A DNA stretch of 64,000 nt, taken from contig NZ_LT598653.1 of assembly GCF_900078365.1 (NCBI RefSeq), positions 2,542,001-2,606,000 of the forward strand. Direction: 5' to 3'. Within the stretch, counting starts at the first letter, position 1; each line of letters begins with the position of its first letter. The translations under genes were made by a program, and so were the position numbers. The stretch is from an uncultured Sphingopyxis sp. (GTDB taxonomy: Bacteria > Pseudomonadota > Alphaproteobacteria > Sphingomonadales > Sphingomonadaceae). The notes under the pieces are model-generated. The model made no database searches, had not been told where the DNA came from, and saw only the letters and a program-made list of their open reading frames with translations. Shown in pieces: positions 51,131 to 59,359 of this stretch.

Positions 51131-52099
51131 CTAGCGACCAAGGCGGATCCGGCCCGCATCGCGACCCACGTTCAGGCCGTGGAGCGCGGCGACCGCATCG
51201 GCAAATTCCGCCGTGTCGTTGGTGGCGAAGACGCCCGACACCGTCAACGCGCCCAGCCGGGGATCGGCTATATCGATCTGCGGCCCGCCATAGCGGTTGA
51301 GTTCGGCGATCGCCGCCGACAGCGGCGTATCGTTGAATATCACCTGCCCGCGCCGCCACGCCGTCGCGGCCTCCGACGAGACGGGCGTCACCATCGCGGC
51401 GGCATCGGCCGCGGCGGCGAACCGCTCGCCCGGCGTCAGCATCGTCGATTGAACAGGGCGCGCGGCGGCCGGCGACGCATAAGTATCGACCCGGACCTTT
51501 CCGGAAATCAGCGTCACGGTGACGGCATTTCCCGCCTTGCGCACGATGAAACTCGTGCCGATCGCGGTGATGCTCTTGTTCCCGGCGGTGACGACGAAGG
51601 GGCGCGCCGGATTGCGGGCGACCTCGAACATCGCCTCGCCATCGTCCATGACGACATTGCGCGCCGCCTCCTCATAACGGACGCTGAGGTGCGTATCGGT
51701 GTTGAGCGCGATCCGTGTGCCATCCTCCAGCGTCGCGACCTTTTGCTCGCCGATCGCCGTCGCATAGCCGGTCGGCTGCTGCGTCAGCCACCATCCCGAA
51801 CCGAGCACGACGATCAGCAACGAGGCGACCAGCGCCAGCGACCGCGCACCTATCCTGCCGCGAACGCGAGGCAGCGGATCGGCCCCGCTTTCACCACCAT
51901 CGCGCAGCGCGGCGGCGCCGGGCAGGATCGCCCACAGGTCCATCGCCTTCTCGAACGCGCCGCGATGGCTCGCGTCGGCGTCGAGCCAGGCGCGCAGCCC
52001 CGCCTCGGTGGCTTCGGTCCGCCCCGTCGATTCGAGGCGCGCGAGCCAAGCGGCCGCTTCGGCGGCCGTCCGTTCGGATGGGCTCTGTCCGCTCACCAT
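51131..52099 (-). CDS. FecR-family anti-sigma factor
   Basis: A 322-residue inner-membrane anti-sigma factor. The N-terminal cytoplasmic part has the FecR-N WLARLESTGRTEATEAGLRA helix; a single membrane segment (LALVASLLIVVLGSGWWL, near 90-108) follows; the periplasmic FecR domain has GEQKVATLEDGTRIALNTDT and GEAMFEVARNPARPFVVTAG. Its start overlaps the sigma factor 3' end (ATG at 52099 or GTG at 52096, both near GGAGCA). It should sequester the sigma factor until the STN receptor is occupied. Confidence 0.92.
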   Translation of the reverse strand: MVSGQSPSERTAAEAAAWLARLESTGRTEATEAGLRAWLDADASHRGAFEKAMDLWAILPGAAALRDGGESGADPLPRVRGRIGARSLALVASLLIVVLGSGWWLTQQPTGYATAIGEQKVATLEDGTRIALNTDTHLSVRYEEAARNVVMDDGEAMFEVARNPARPFVVTAGNKSITAIGTSFIVRKAGNAVTVTLISGKVRVDTYASPAAARPVQSTMLTPGERFAAAADAAAMVTPVSSEAATAWRRGQVIFNDTPLSAAIAELNRYGGPQIDIADPRLGALTVSGVFATNDTAEFADAVAALHGLNVGRDAGRIRLGR

Positions 52100-52569
52100 T
52101 GCTCCATCCACTTCATCAGTTGCAGCGTCGCGCGCGCAACCTGCTTTTCGACCGCCGCGACCGACATATTCTCCGAGCGGGCGATTTCTGCGAAGGGCAG
52201 ATTGTCGAGCCGGCGCTTCAGCAGGATGCGCCGCGTGCGTTCGGGCAACTGGTCGAGCCCGCGCGCGGCATGGGCAAGCCGCGCACGCTCCTCGACGATC
52301 TGTCCCGGATCGGGTGCGCCGTCGGCGATCGCCTGGACATTGTCATGCGCAGCGAACGGCGCGCGCCGGTTCTTGCGCGCCCGGTCGATCGACAGATTGA
52401 CCGCCGCCGTCACCAGCAACGCCTCCTTCGATTCCGCCGCATGGGCCCGTTCATATTGCTCGACCTTGATGAAAGCGTCATGGACAAGCTCGTCCGCATC
52501 CGCCGCGGGAACGCCGCGCCGCATCACCGCCCGTCTGGCTTTTGCCATCATCTCAGCGAGGCTCGACAT
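52093..52569 (-). CDS. ECF sigma factor, FecI-like
   Basis: A 158-residue extracytoplasmic-function RNA polymerase sigma factor. Region 2 (VPAADADELVHDAFIKVEQY) and region 4 (LDQLPERTRRILLKRRLDNL, then PFAEIARSENMSVAAVEKQV) are clear; no anti-sigma or other extra domain. ATG at 52569 follows GGGAGC. With the downstream anti-sigma factor and STN receptor it forms a complete cell-surface signalling cascade; it should activate the receptor promoter in the 179-nt gap 50952-51130. The perfect repeat at 52616-52632 lies in its own upstream region. Confidence 0.93.
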   Translation of the reverse strand: MSSLAEMMAKARRAVMRRGVPAADADELVHDAFIKVEQYERAHAAESKEALLVTAAVNLSIDRARKNRRAPFAAHDNVQAIADGAPDPGQIVEERARLAHAARGLDQLPERTRRILLKRRLDNLPFAEIARSENMSVAAVEKQVARATLQLMKWMEQW

Positions 52570-52615
52570 GGCGCTCCCGAATTGCCCTTTGCTTTCCTAG
52601 ACGAACGAGGTCGCA

Positions 52616-52632
52616 TTTTCCGACACGGAAAA
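52616..52632. promoter_or_regulatory. Palindrome TTTTCCG-ACA-CGGAAAA upstream of the sigma gene
   Basis: A perfect 7-bp inverted repeat with 3-bp spacer, 47-63 nt upstream of the sigma-factor start, in a promoter position. A candidate operator for an unidentified regulator. It is also downstream of the tRNA 3' end but has no T-run for termination. Confidence 0.4.
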
Positions 52633-52701
52633 GCAATGCCGTTGCCGCCGGCCCGGGTTCCCCCCGCGTATCGCCGGACGAATCGATGAAGGTCGGTGAA
52701 T

Positions 52702-52778
52702 TGGTAGCGGAGGAGGGACTCGAACCCCCGACACGCGGATTATGATTCCGCTGCTCTAACCTGCTGAGCTACTCCGCC
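52702..52778 (-). tRNA. tRNA-Met (anticodon CAT)
   Basis: A complete cloverleaf on the minus strand. The acceptor GGCGGAG pairs with CTCCGCT, then A and an encoded CCA end at 52702. The anticodon stem is GCGGA/TCCGC with loop ATCATAA (CAT at 52742-52744). The T-arm has GGTTCGAGTCC. D-loop is AGCTCAGCAGGTTAGAGC. CAT can be elongator Met or lysidine-modified Ile; the GGCGGAG acceptor pattern and lack of initiator-type C1-A72 mismatch favour elongator Met. Confidence 0.9.
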
Positions 52779-52839
52779 CCGAAAGGCCGCCGCTTCGGGC
52801 GAGCCGCGCCTATAGGCAGGCTCGCCGCGCCGGTCAATA

Positions 52840-53469
52840 TCATCTGCGCGAGGCGCGAAAACTGCGCGTGAAGGCGGGATCCCACGGCCCGCCGCGATAG
52901 CGATGCGCAGCGAGTCCGGTGATCGCGAGCTGGCGCGGGCGGAATTCGGACGCCAGCGCCGCGAGCAGCGCGCGCGCCTTGGCGGCGGCGACCTTGTTCT
53001 GCACCGTGATGTGGAGCCGCGGCACTCCCCGGTCCTGCGCGGTCAGCATCCCCGCGAAATGGTCGGCGATACGCGCGCGGATCGCGAGCAATTCGGGGCT
53101 CTCGATGCGGAAGGCGACCCCCTGCCCCAGCGAATAGACCTCGCGCAGCACCGCCGCGGGCGGCGGCGTGTCGGCGGCGATCCTGCAAAACAGGCGGCCG
53201 AGTTCGTCGAGGCACGACGGCGGCAGTTGGCGAAAGAGAGTGATATGCGCCGGAAGATAATTGCGTTCGGGCGGGAAATGCGCGGTGCGCAGCGCGTCGA
53301 AATGGCGCTGGTCGGCCGCACCCATCATCGCGGTCACGACGATGGGTGCGGCGCCAATGGTCCGGTAGGGAGGGGGGAAGCCCGGGCCATCTGCTTCGGA
53401 AAGGGATGGGCGAGGCAATTGAGGGGGAGGTTTGCCGTCGTCCACAGGACGCCCTTTCTCGATGTCCAT
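52840..53469 (-). CDS. 2H phosphoesterase / 2'-5' RNA ligase family protein
   Basis: A protein of about 209 residues with the paired HxT motifs of 2H phosphoesterases: LPAHITLFRQLP and VPRLHITVQNKV. This fold hydrolyses or ligates 2'-5' or cyclic phosphodiesters of RNA or small nucleotides. The N-terminal 45 residues are proline-rich and may not be folded. The start is uncertain: ATG at 53469 is shown; a TTG at 53529 or a later GTG just before APIVVTAMMG are alternatives. Conserved hypothetical in role. Confidence 0.8.
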   Translation of the reverse strand: MDIEKGRPVDDGKPPPQLPRPSLSEADGPGFPPPYRTIGAAPIVVTAMMGAADQRHFDALRTAHFPPERNYLPAHITLFRQLPPSCLDELGRLFCRIAADTPPPAAVLREVYSLGQGVAFRIESPELLAIRARIADHFAGMLTAQDRGVPRLHITVQNKVAAAKARALLAALASEFRPRQLAITGLAAHRYRGGPWDPAFTRSFRASRR

Positions 53470-53555
53470 TCGATGCGCCGGATCGGGCCGGCGATCCAAT
53501 CGATTTATTGCGTCACAATAATCGTTCAAACCGATGAAATAATATTATCCACGCT

Positions 53556-54305
53556 TTACAAGCCGTTCCAGAAGGCGTGGAGCGCGGCGGCGGCCTCGGC
53601 GGGGCGCTCGGCGATCGCCCAATGCCCCGCCCCTTCGATCACCGTCAGCGGCGTGCCCGTGTTCGCGGCGTAGCGCTGCGCGACCGACAGCTCGACATAG
53701 GGATCGTCCTCGCCCCAGATCAGCGCGCCGTTCGCGGGCAGTTTCGGAATGTCGAGCGCCCAGTCGTGCGCGAAGCTCAGCCCCCTGGCCGAACGATAGA
53801 GTTTGAGGATCGCGCGGCGTTTGTCCTTGTTCCGCCACTGTTCGGCCTCCTCGCGCGCGATGTCGGCGGGCATGCCCTGCGCCGCGAGACCGGCGGCGAG
53901 CTTGCCGGGCCGACTCAGCGCCATGAAGAACTCGCCGAGCACGGGCGTGTTCCAGATGCGCGCGATGCGGTGGCCGCGATAGTCGGGGTCGATCACCGCA
54001 TTGGAGATCGCCCAGCTATGGATCAGGTCTGGGCGCAGCATCGCGACGCGCTGGGCGATCAGCGCGCCCCAGTCGTGGCCGACGATGTCGATCGGGCCGT
54101 GCGCGGCGACCAACTTCTCGGCCTGACCAATCGCCCAGTCGGCATAGGCCTCCTTGGTCGCGGCAAAGCCCGCGGACAGCGGCGCGGTGAAACCGGGCAG
54201 CGCGGGGGCCGCGACCGGGGTATCGCCAAGGTCGAGCGCGGCGAGCAAGGGCCGCCAGATCGCCGGGCTGTCGGGAACGCCGTGGATGAAGAGTTTGGCG
54301 GTCAT
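53556..54305 (-). CDS. Alpha/beta hydrolase, Asp-nucleophile type (epoxide hydrolase/dehalogenase-like)
   Basis: A 249-residue alpha/beta hydrolase. The elbow IVGHDWGALIAQ has Asp as nucleophile, as in epoxide hydrolases and haloalkane dehalogenases; the acid is in LIWGEDDPYVE and the His in IEGAGHWAIAERP. The oxyanion region is LFIHGVPDSPAIW. A palindromic repeat lies upstream at 54318-54393. Epoxide, haloacid or ester substrate cannot be decided; the absence of the second Trp halide ligand pattern makes epoxide/ester more likely. Confidence 0.88.
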   Translation of the reverse strand: MTAKLFIHGVPDSPAIWRPLLAALDLGDTPVAAPALPGFTAPLSAGFAATKEAYADWAIGQAEKLVAAHGPIDIVGHDWGALIAQRVAMLRPDLIHSWAISNAVIDPDYRGHRIARIWNTPVLGEFFMALSRPGKLAAGLAAQGMPADIAREEAEQWRNKDKRRAILKLYRSARGLSFAHDWALDIPKLPANGALIWGEDDPYVELSVAQRYAANTGTPLTVIEGAGHWAIAERPAEAAAALHAFWNGL

Positions 54306-54317
54306 ATGCCTTCTCCC

Positions 54318-54393
54318 GTCGCCCCCGCGAAGGCGGGGGCCGCTAGAAATCTTGCGCTACATCGATAGCGGCCCCCGCCTTCGCGGGGGCGAC
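54318..54393. repeat. Palindromic repeat (GTCGCCCCCGC type)
   Basis: The arms GTCGCCCCCGCGAAGGCGGG and CCCGCCTTCGCGGGGGCGAC flank inner arms GGCCGCTA / TAGCGGCC. The same family as 3314-3339 and 41171-41274. Located between mltG and the hydrolase gene. Confidence 0.8.
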
Positions 54394-54411
54394 GATCAGG
54401 GCGCGGTGATC

Positions 54412-55353
54412 CTATTCCATCTCCCCGCGCTCGCGGCGGAGCGCATACCATTTCTGGACGTTCGCATTATGCTCGGACAGCGTCCGCGCAAACACATGGC
54501 TGCCGTCGCCCTGCGCGACGAAGAAAAGATAGTCGTTCGCCTCGGGGTCCAGCACGGCGGCGATCGACGCCTTGCCGGGGTTCGCGATCGGCCCCTTGGG
54601 CAGCCCGGCCATGCTGTACGTGTTGTAGCCGTTCACCGCCTGGATTTCGGAGCGCAGGATGCGGCGGCCGAGCGGCTTGCCCTTGGTAACCGGATAGATG
54701 ATCGTCGGATCGGCCTGGAGCCGCATCCCGACGCCGAGGCGATTGGTATAGACGCCCGCGACGGTGCGGCGCTCGGCCGCGACGGCGGTTTCCTTCTCGA
54801 CGATCGAGGCGAGCGTGATCGCTTCGTTGCGGTTCTTGACCGCGGTGCGCGGGGTGCGCTTGGCCCAAAGCTCGGCGAACGCCTTGTCCATCGCCGCCTG
54901 CATCCGCTTCACGACCGCGGCGCGGGTCTCGCCGGTGGTGAAGGCGTAGCTGTCGGGGAGGATGCTGCCCTCGGCGGGCACGGGGATTTCGCCTTTGAGG
55001 CGCGGCTCGGCCATCAGCCGTTCCCACACCATGATCGAAGGCATGCCTTCGGGGATCATCACGAGCCGCTGGATCGTCTTGCCCGACTGGAACAGCGCGA
55101 GGATGTCGCCCGCGTCCATCCCCTTTTCGATTTTATATTCGCCCGGCTTGATCGGCTCGTCCGAGCCGAAGAAGCGCGCCTGATTGCGGAAACTCGACGC
55201 CGGGACGATGCCGGCCTCCTCGAGAATCTCGCCCGCCTTCGCGATGCTCGCGCCTTGCGGGATCACGACCTCGGCATCCTTCGGCGCGCCGGGCGAGCAG
55301 GCGGCGAGCAGCAACGCAAAGATCGCGATCGTCAGCCAGCGGAACGGATGCAC
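54412..55353 (-). CDS. mltG: Endolytic murein transglycosylase MltG
   Basis: A 313-residue membrane-anchored lytic transglycosylase that cleaves nascent peptidoglycan and sets glycan length. The N-terminal hydrophobic segment ends LLLAACSPG, which also fits a lipobox, so membrane anchor or lipoprotein. A LysM-like part (PQGASIAKAGEILEEAGI) precedes the catalytic YceG domain with the Glu residues in ASIVEKETAVAAER (near 186-188) and GLPKGPIANPGKASIAAVLD. It lies downstream of fabF on the same strand, the usual alphaproteobacterial order acpP-fabF-mltG. Confidence 0.95.
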   Translation of the reverse strand: MHPFRWLTIAIFALLLAACSPGAPKDAEVVIPQGASIAKAGEILEEAGIVPASSFRNQARFFGSDEPIKPGEYKIEKGMDAGDILALFQSGKTIQRLVMIPEGMPSIMVWERLMAEPRLKGEIPVPAEGSILPDSYAFTTGETRAAVVKRMQAAMDKAFAELWAKRTPRTAVKNRNEAITLASIVEKETAVAAERRTVAGVYTNRLGVGMRLQADPTIIYPVTKGKPLGRRILRSEIQAVNGYNTYSMAGLPKGPIANPGKASIAAVLDPEANDYLFFVAQGDGSHVFARTLSEHNANVQKWYALRRERGEME

Positions 55354-55630
55354 GATATTCTCCCTATTCGGCGCCTTAAAGAGACAAAAGATACGGTCGT
55401 GCGGACCTAAATTGTCTCCTTTGTCGCTTTAAGCCGAAGCCGACGACAAGGCGATAGAGCATGGCGGCGCAATGTAGGAAAGAGGGTTTAATCCTCCCCG
55501 TCGCGCAGCGATGGGGAGGTGGCAGCGCGAAGCGCTGACGGAGGGGCTATTACGCACCGGCGCGGCCCCTCCACCATCGCCTGCGGCGACGGTCCCCCTC
55601 CCCATCGCTGCGCGACAGGGAGGATCAGGA
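55354..55630. repeat. Gene-free gap with long palindrome (55491-55624)
   Basis: A 277-bp gap between mltG and fabF. It holds an imperfect palindrome whose ends are ATCCTCCCCGTCGCGCAGCG and its near reverse complement, with inner arms around GCGAAGCGCTGACG. No coding potential is seen. Confidence 0.65.
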
Positions 55631-56890
55631 TCAGTCGACCGCCTTGACGATCAGGCTGGCGTTGGTGCCGCCGAAACCGAAGCTGTTGTTGAGCGCGGCC
55701 TTCACCTTGCGCTTTTTCGCGACCTTGGGGACGAGATCGGCGCCTTCGGTGCCCTCGTCGGGATTGTCGAGGTTGAGCGTCGGGGGGACGACCTGGTCGC
55801 GGATCGCGAGGATGCAGAAGATCGTCTCGACCGCGCCCGCGCCGCCGAGCAGATGGCCGATCGCCGACTTGGTCGAGCTCATCGAGACATTGGACATCGC
55901 GTCGCCGAACAGGCGCTTCACCGCCCCGAGCTCGATCGTGTCGGCCATCGTCGACGTGCCGTGCGCGTTGATATAGTCGATGTCGGCGGGGGTCATGCCC
56001 GCCTTCTTGAGCGCCGCCGCCATCGAGCGGTACGCGCCGTCCATCTCGGGGTCGGGCGCGGTGACGTGATAGGCGTCGCCCGAGAGGCCGTAACCGACGA
56101 CCTCGGCATAAATCTTGGCGCCGCGTGCCTTGGCATGCTCATATTCCTCGAGCACGACGACGCCCGCGCCCTCGCCCATCACGAAGCCGTCGCGGTCCTT
56201 GTCATAGGGGCGGCTCGCCTGTTCGGGGCGGTCGTTGTAGCTCATGTTGAGCGCGCGCGCCTGCGCGAAGCCCGCGATGCCGATCGGACAGATCGTCGCC
56301 TCGGCGCCGCCCGCGAGCATGATGTCGGCGTCGTCGTCGCGGATCATCCGCGCCGCGTCGCCGATCGAATGCGCGCCGGTCGAGCAGGCGGACACGACCG
56401 CGTGGCTGGGCCCCTTCATGCCGAAGCGGATGGACAGCTGGCCCGAGATCAGGTTGATCAGGCGGCCGTGGACGAAGTGCGGCGAAACGCGGCCGGGACC
56501 CTTTTCGGCGAGCAGCAGGCTTTCGCTTTCGATGCCCGGCAGGCCGCCGATGCCCGAGCCGATCGAACAGCCGGCGCGCACCTTCTGCTCCTCGGTCATA
56601 TCGATGAGGCCGGCGTCTTCGAGCGCCTGCCCGGCGGCGTCGATGCCGAAGACGATGAAGGGGTCGACCTGGCGCTGCACCTTGTGGTCGACGCGCTTGC
56701 CGGGGTCGAAACCATATTCATGGCCCGGGCTCTTCACCTCGCACGCGATCGTGCATTTCTGGTCCGACGCGTCGAAATGGGTGATCGTGCCCGCGCCCGA
56801 TTTGCCCGCGATCAGATTTTTCCAGCTGGTCTCGACATCACCGCCCAGCGGCGTCACCAAACCCAGACCCGTCACCACAACCCGGCGCAT
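55631..56890 (-). CDS. fabF: Beta-ketoacyl-ACP synthase II
   Basis: A 419-residue condensing enzyme of fatty acid synthesis, extending acyl-ACP with malonyl-ACP. Catalytic Cys169 in VVSACSTGAHS, His in INAHGTSTMAD, His in KSAIGHLLGGAGAVE, and the FGFGGTNASLI C-terminus are all present. ATG at 56890 follows AAAGGA by 6 nt. It is downstream of acpP, with a terminator and a palindromic repeat between, so expression is likely partly independent. Confidence 0.97.
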   Translation of the reverse strand: MRRVVVTGLGLVTPLGGDVETSWKNLIAGKSGAGTITHFDASDQKCTIACEVKSPGHEYGFDPGKRVDHKVQRQVDPFIVFGIDAAGQALEDAGLIDMTEEQKVRAGCSIGSGIGGLPGIESESLLLAEKGPGRVSPHFVHGRLINLISGQLSIRFGMKGPSHAVVSACSTGAHSIGDAARMIRDDDADIMLAGGAEATICPIGIAGFAQARALNMSYNDRPEQASRPYDKDRDGFVMGEGAGVVVLEEYEHAKARGAKIYAEVVGYGLSGDAYHVTAPDPEMDGAYRSMAAALKKAGMTPADIDYINAHGTSTMADTIELGAVKRLFGDAMSNVSMSSTKSAIGHLLGGAGAVETIFCILAIRDQVVPPTLNLDNPDEGTEGADLVPKVAKKRKVKAALNNSFGFGGTNASLIVKAVD

Positions 56891-56948
56891 AATCATTCCT
56901 TTCATCGGCCCCCGCCCCCGCGGGGCGCCGCGTCATGCAATTTCTATC

Positions 56949-57031
56949 GTCGCCCCGGCGAAGGCCGGGGCCTCGCCCTCTCGACCTGCCACTACCGAAA
57001 CAGTGAGATCCCGGCCTTCGCCGGGATGACG
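56949..57031. repeat. Palindromic repeat (GGGATGACG family)
   Basis: TCGCCCCGGCGAAGGCCGGG at the left and ATCCCGGCCTTCGCCGGGAT at the right with unequal inner parts. It is related to 5527-5604 and 28215-28243. Confidence 0.65.
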
Positions 57032-57060
57032 GATTTAGCGCTGTGCAGAGCTATATCCAT

Positions 57061-57108
57061 AAAAAAAGCTTCCCGGCCACTGCGCGCGAGCGCTCGGGAC
57101 CGGGAAGC
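57061..57108 (-). terminator. Terminator of acpP
   Basis: Read on the minus strand: stem GCTTCCCGG / CCGGGAAGC (57100-57108 with 57068-57076) with a GC-rich internal loop, then seven T (57061-57067). It is 44 nt downstream of the acpP stop. Confidence 0.82.
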
Positions 57109-57151
57109 CGGAAACGCGTAGGCGGCGCCGGCGTGGCCGGACCGCAGGGAT

Positions 57152-57388
57152 TTAGCCCTTGTTCGCTTCGATATAGTCGATCGCGTCCTTGACGGTGGCG
57201 ATCTTTTCCGCCGCATCGTCGGGGATTTCGACGCCGAATTCTTCCTCGAACGCCATCACCAGTTCGACGATGTCGAGGCTGTCGGCGCCCAGATCGTCGA
57301 TGAAGCTCGCTTCCTCGGTGACCTTGTCGGCTTCGACGCCCAGATGTTCGACGACGATCTTTTTAACCTTTTCGGCCGAATCGCTCAT
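57152..57388 (-). CDS. acpP: Acyl carrier protein
   Basis: A 78-residue acidic acyl carrier protein, the central carrier of fatty acid synthesis. Ser37 of the DSL motif (LGADSLDIVELVMAFEEEFG) is the 4'-phosphopantetheine site. ATG at 57388, with AAAGGAAC upstream; length and sequence are typical of alphaproteobacterial AcpP. It is upstream of fabF, separated by a terminator. Confidence 0.97.
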   Translation of the reverse strand: MSDSAEKVKKIVVEHLGVEADKVTEEASFIDDLGADSLDIVELVMAFEEEFGVEIPDDAAEKIATVKDAIDYIEANKG

Positions 57389-57610
57389 GCACAGTTCCTT
57401 TTTTCTGACCTGTTCGTGAATGTTAAAAATTGCCCTAGAGCCCGTGGGCGGGACTGGCAAGAGGGCTGGCGTCCGCCAGTCCTTCTTGTGCAGTGATAAG
57501 CCGAATGCGTCCCTTTCTGCCCCCTCGGCGCCTGGATCGGGAAATAGGGGGCCGCGCCGCCGCGTTCAAGGCCGAACCGAACCGTTCGCCGCGTTTCGCC
57601 TCTCGCAGGG

Positions 57611-59359
57611 TCAGGCCCCGGCGGGCACGACGCCGGAATCGCGCAGCGCCGCCGCGGCGCGCTCGATCACCGCGGGGGTGATCATGAAGCGGCCGAGCAC
57701 GGTTTCGGGCGACGCATCCGCGGGCTGGCGCGTATAGGCGAGCAGGCGCCGCCACTGCGCGCGCGCCGCGGCCGGGTCGCCCTGCCGCGCGAGCACGACC
57801 GCGCGCACCATCATATATTGCGGCTCCAGATTGCTCGGCGACGGCATATGGTCGAGGATCCGCTGCGCCTCCGCCTGTTCGCCGCGCTGCGACAGGACAA
57901 AGGCGAGCGTGACCGCCGGAACCCCGGGATAGGAGGAGTCGAGCTGCAGCGACCGGCGGAGCAGCGCCTCGCCTTCCTCCGCCTGCCCGCACACCAGCTT
58001 GAACAGGCCGAGAAAGCCCGACATGTCGGCATCATAGGGGTTGAGCGCGAGCGCCGCCTCGCCCATCGCATTGCCGCCGGCGCAATTGCCCGCATAGAAA
58101 TTGGCGCGCGCCATCGCAAACAGACCCGGCGCCGAATTGGGGCTGCTTTCATAGGAGCGCAGCGCGATCGCGCGTGCTTCGCCGAGCGCCTCGCGGCCCT
58201 CGGGCGTCAGCCGCTGCGACTGCCAGTCGGCATAGCGCACGAGCGACAGCGCGGTGAGCGCGACCGGATCGCGCGGGTTCGCCTCGATCGTCGCGCGCAG
58301 GCAGGTGTCGACCCGCTTCGCCGTCGCCGCATTGCGCATCTGGCGCATCCGGTTGAACTGCGCGAGGCAGGGAAAACCCGCCGCATAATTGTCGGGCTGG
58401 CGCTGGACCTGGTCGCGCACGATCACGCCATAATCGCCGGCGAGCTGGGCGATCAGCGGTTCGATCGCGGTGAATTCGGGGGTTTCGTCGCTGGTCAGGC
58501 GCATCTGCTGAGACCAGATCGCGCGCTGGTCGGCGACGCGGTTGAGGACGAGGGTGACATCGGTGTCGCCTTCGACCGTGCGCACCAGCGAGGTGTCGAG
58601 CCGATAATCCCCGGTGCGCGCCGCCGCGCCGCCCGGCGCTTTCGCGCTCAGCAGGTCGACCATATCGAAACGGCGCAAGCCGTCACGCAGCTTGCCGTCG
58701 AGCGCGCGCGCCAGCGCCCGCGACTGCGGCAGATTGCCCGCCACCGGCGGGCTGACTTCGAGCAGCGGAACGGGCACGGGATCGCCGGCGAAGAGACGGC
58801 CCGGACCTTCGCGAAGCGTCCACAAGGTAAAAAGCGCGAGGGCGAGGAGGATGAGCACGACGATCCACCGGCCGAACCGCGAACCGCGATCGCCGGGCCG
58901 CGATGGCGCGCGCCGATGGACGGGCGTCGCCGGAGCGGTTGCGGCCTTGACGTCACCTTCCTCCGCCGGATCGTCCGCCGATCGCGCCGACGGCGGCGCC
59001 GAGCGATATTGGACCACGACCTCGTAGCTGCCCTGCGGCACGCGCAGGCGGTGGATCCAGGGAGTGTCGGCATAATAGCGGTCGAGCAGGCTGCGCAGCC
59101 GTCCGACCATGACGCGCGGATAGCTGTCGACGGCGGGATCGAAATCTTCGCTGCGCCCCAGCGCCTCGGTGGCGATCGCATAGGCCTTGGGCGAACTCCG
59201 GCCGCCGCGCAGGCGGTGCTCGACGAGAAATTGCAGCAGCCGCGACAGCACCGGCGAACGGGTGAACATCGGGGAATCGAGCAATGCCTCGAGCTCCGCG
59301 GCGATGATCCGGTCGACCTCGGCCGGATCCTGTATCTCGTTCGCTTTCGCCTGGTCCAT
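57611..59359 (-). CDS. Membrane TPR protein with N-terminal adenylate-cyclase-associated-type domain
   Basis: A 582-residue protein. The N-terminal 120 residues contain SRLLQFLVEHRLRG, KAYAIATEALGR, DFDPAVDSYPRVMVGRLRSL and LDRYY, a domain found in many alpha- and acidobacterial TPR proteins of unknown function that resembles a winged-helix/DNA-binding part. A single membrane helix (WIVVLILLALALFTLWTL, near 166-184) separates it from a periplasmic part with TPR-like repeats (SPNSAPGLFAMARANFYAGN, ALNPYDADMSGFLGLFKLVC). This is the CadC-like topology, cytoplasmic sensor/effector plus periplasmic domain. ATG at 59359 follows GAGGGG. No specific function is assigned. Confidence 0.8.
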   Translation of the reverse strand: MDQAKANEIQDPAEVDRIIAAELEALLDSPMFTRSPVLSRLLQFLVEHRLRGGRSSPKAYAIATEALGRSEDFDPAVDSYPRVMVGRLRSLLDRYYADTPWIHRLRVPQGSYEVVVQYRSAPPSARSADDPAEEGDVKAATAPATPVHRRAPSRPGDRGSRFGRWIVVLILLALALFTLWTLREGPGRLFAGDPVPVPLLEVSPPVAGNLPQSRALARALDGKLRDGLRRFDMVDLLSAKAPGGAAARTGDYRLDTSLVRTVEGDTDVTLVLNRVADQRAIWSQQMRLTSDETPEFTAIEPLIAQLAGDYGVIVRDQVQRQPDNYAAGFPCLAQFNRMRQMRNAATAKRVDTCLRATIEANPRDPVALTALSLVRYADWQSQRLTPEGREALGEARAIALRSYESSPNSAPGLFAMARANFYAGNCAGGNAMGEAALALNPYDADMSGFLGLFKLVCGQAEEGEALLRRSLQLDSSYPGVPAVTLAFVLSQRGEQAEAQRILDHMPSPSNLEPQYMMVRAVVLARQGDPAAARAQWRRLLAYTRQPADASPETVLGRFMITPAVIERAAAALRDSGVVPAGA

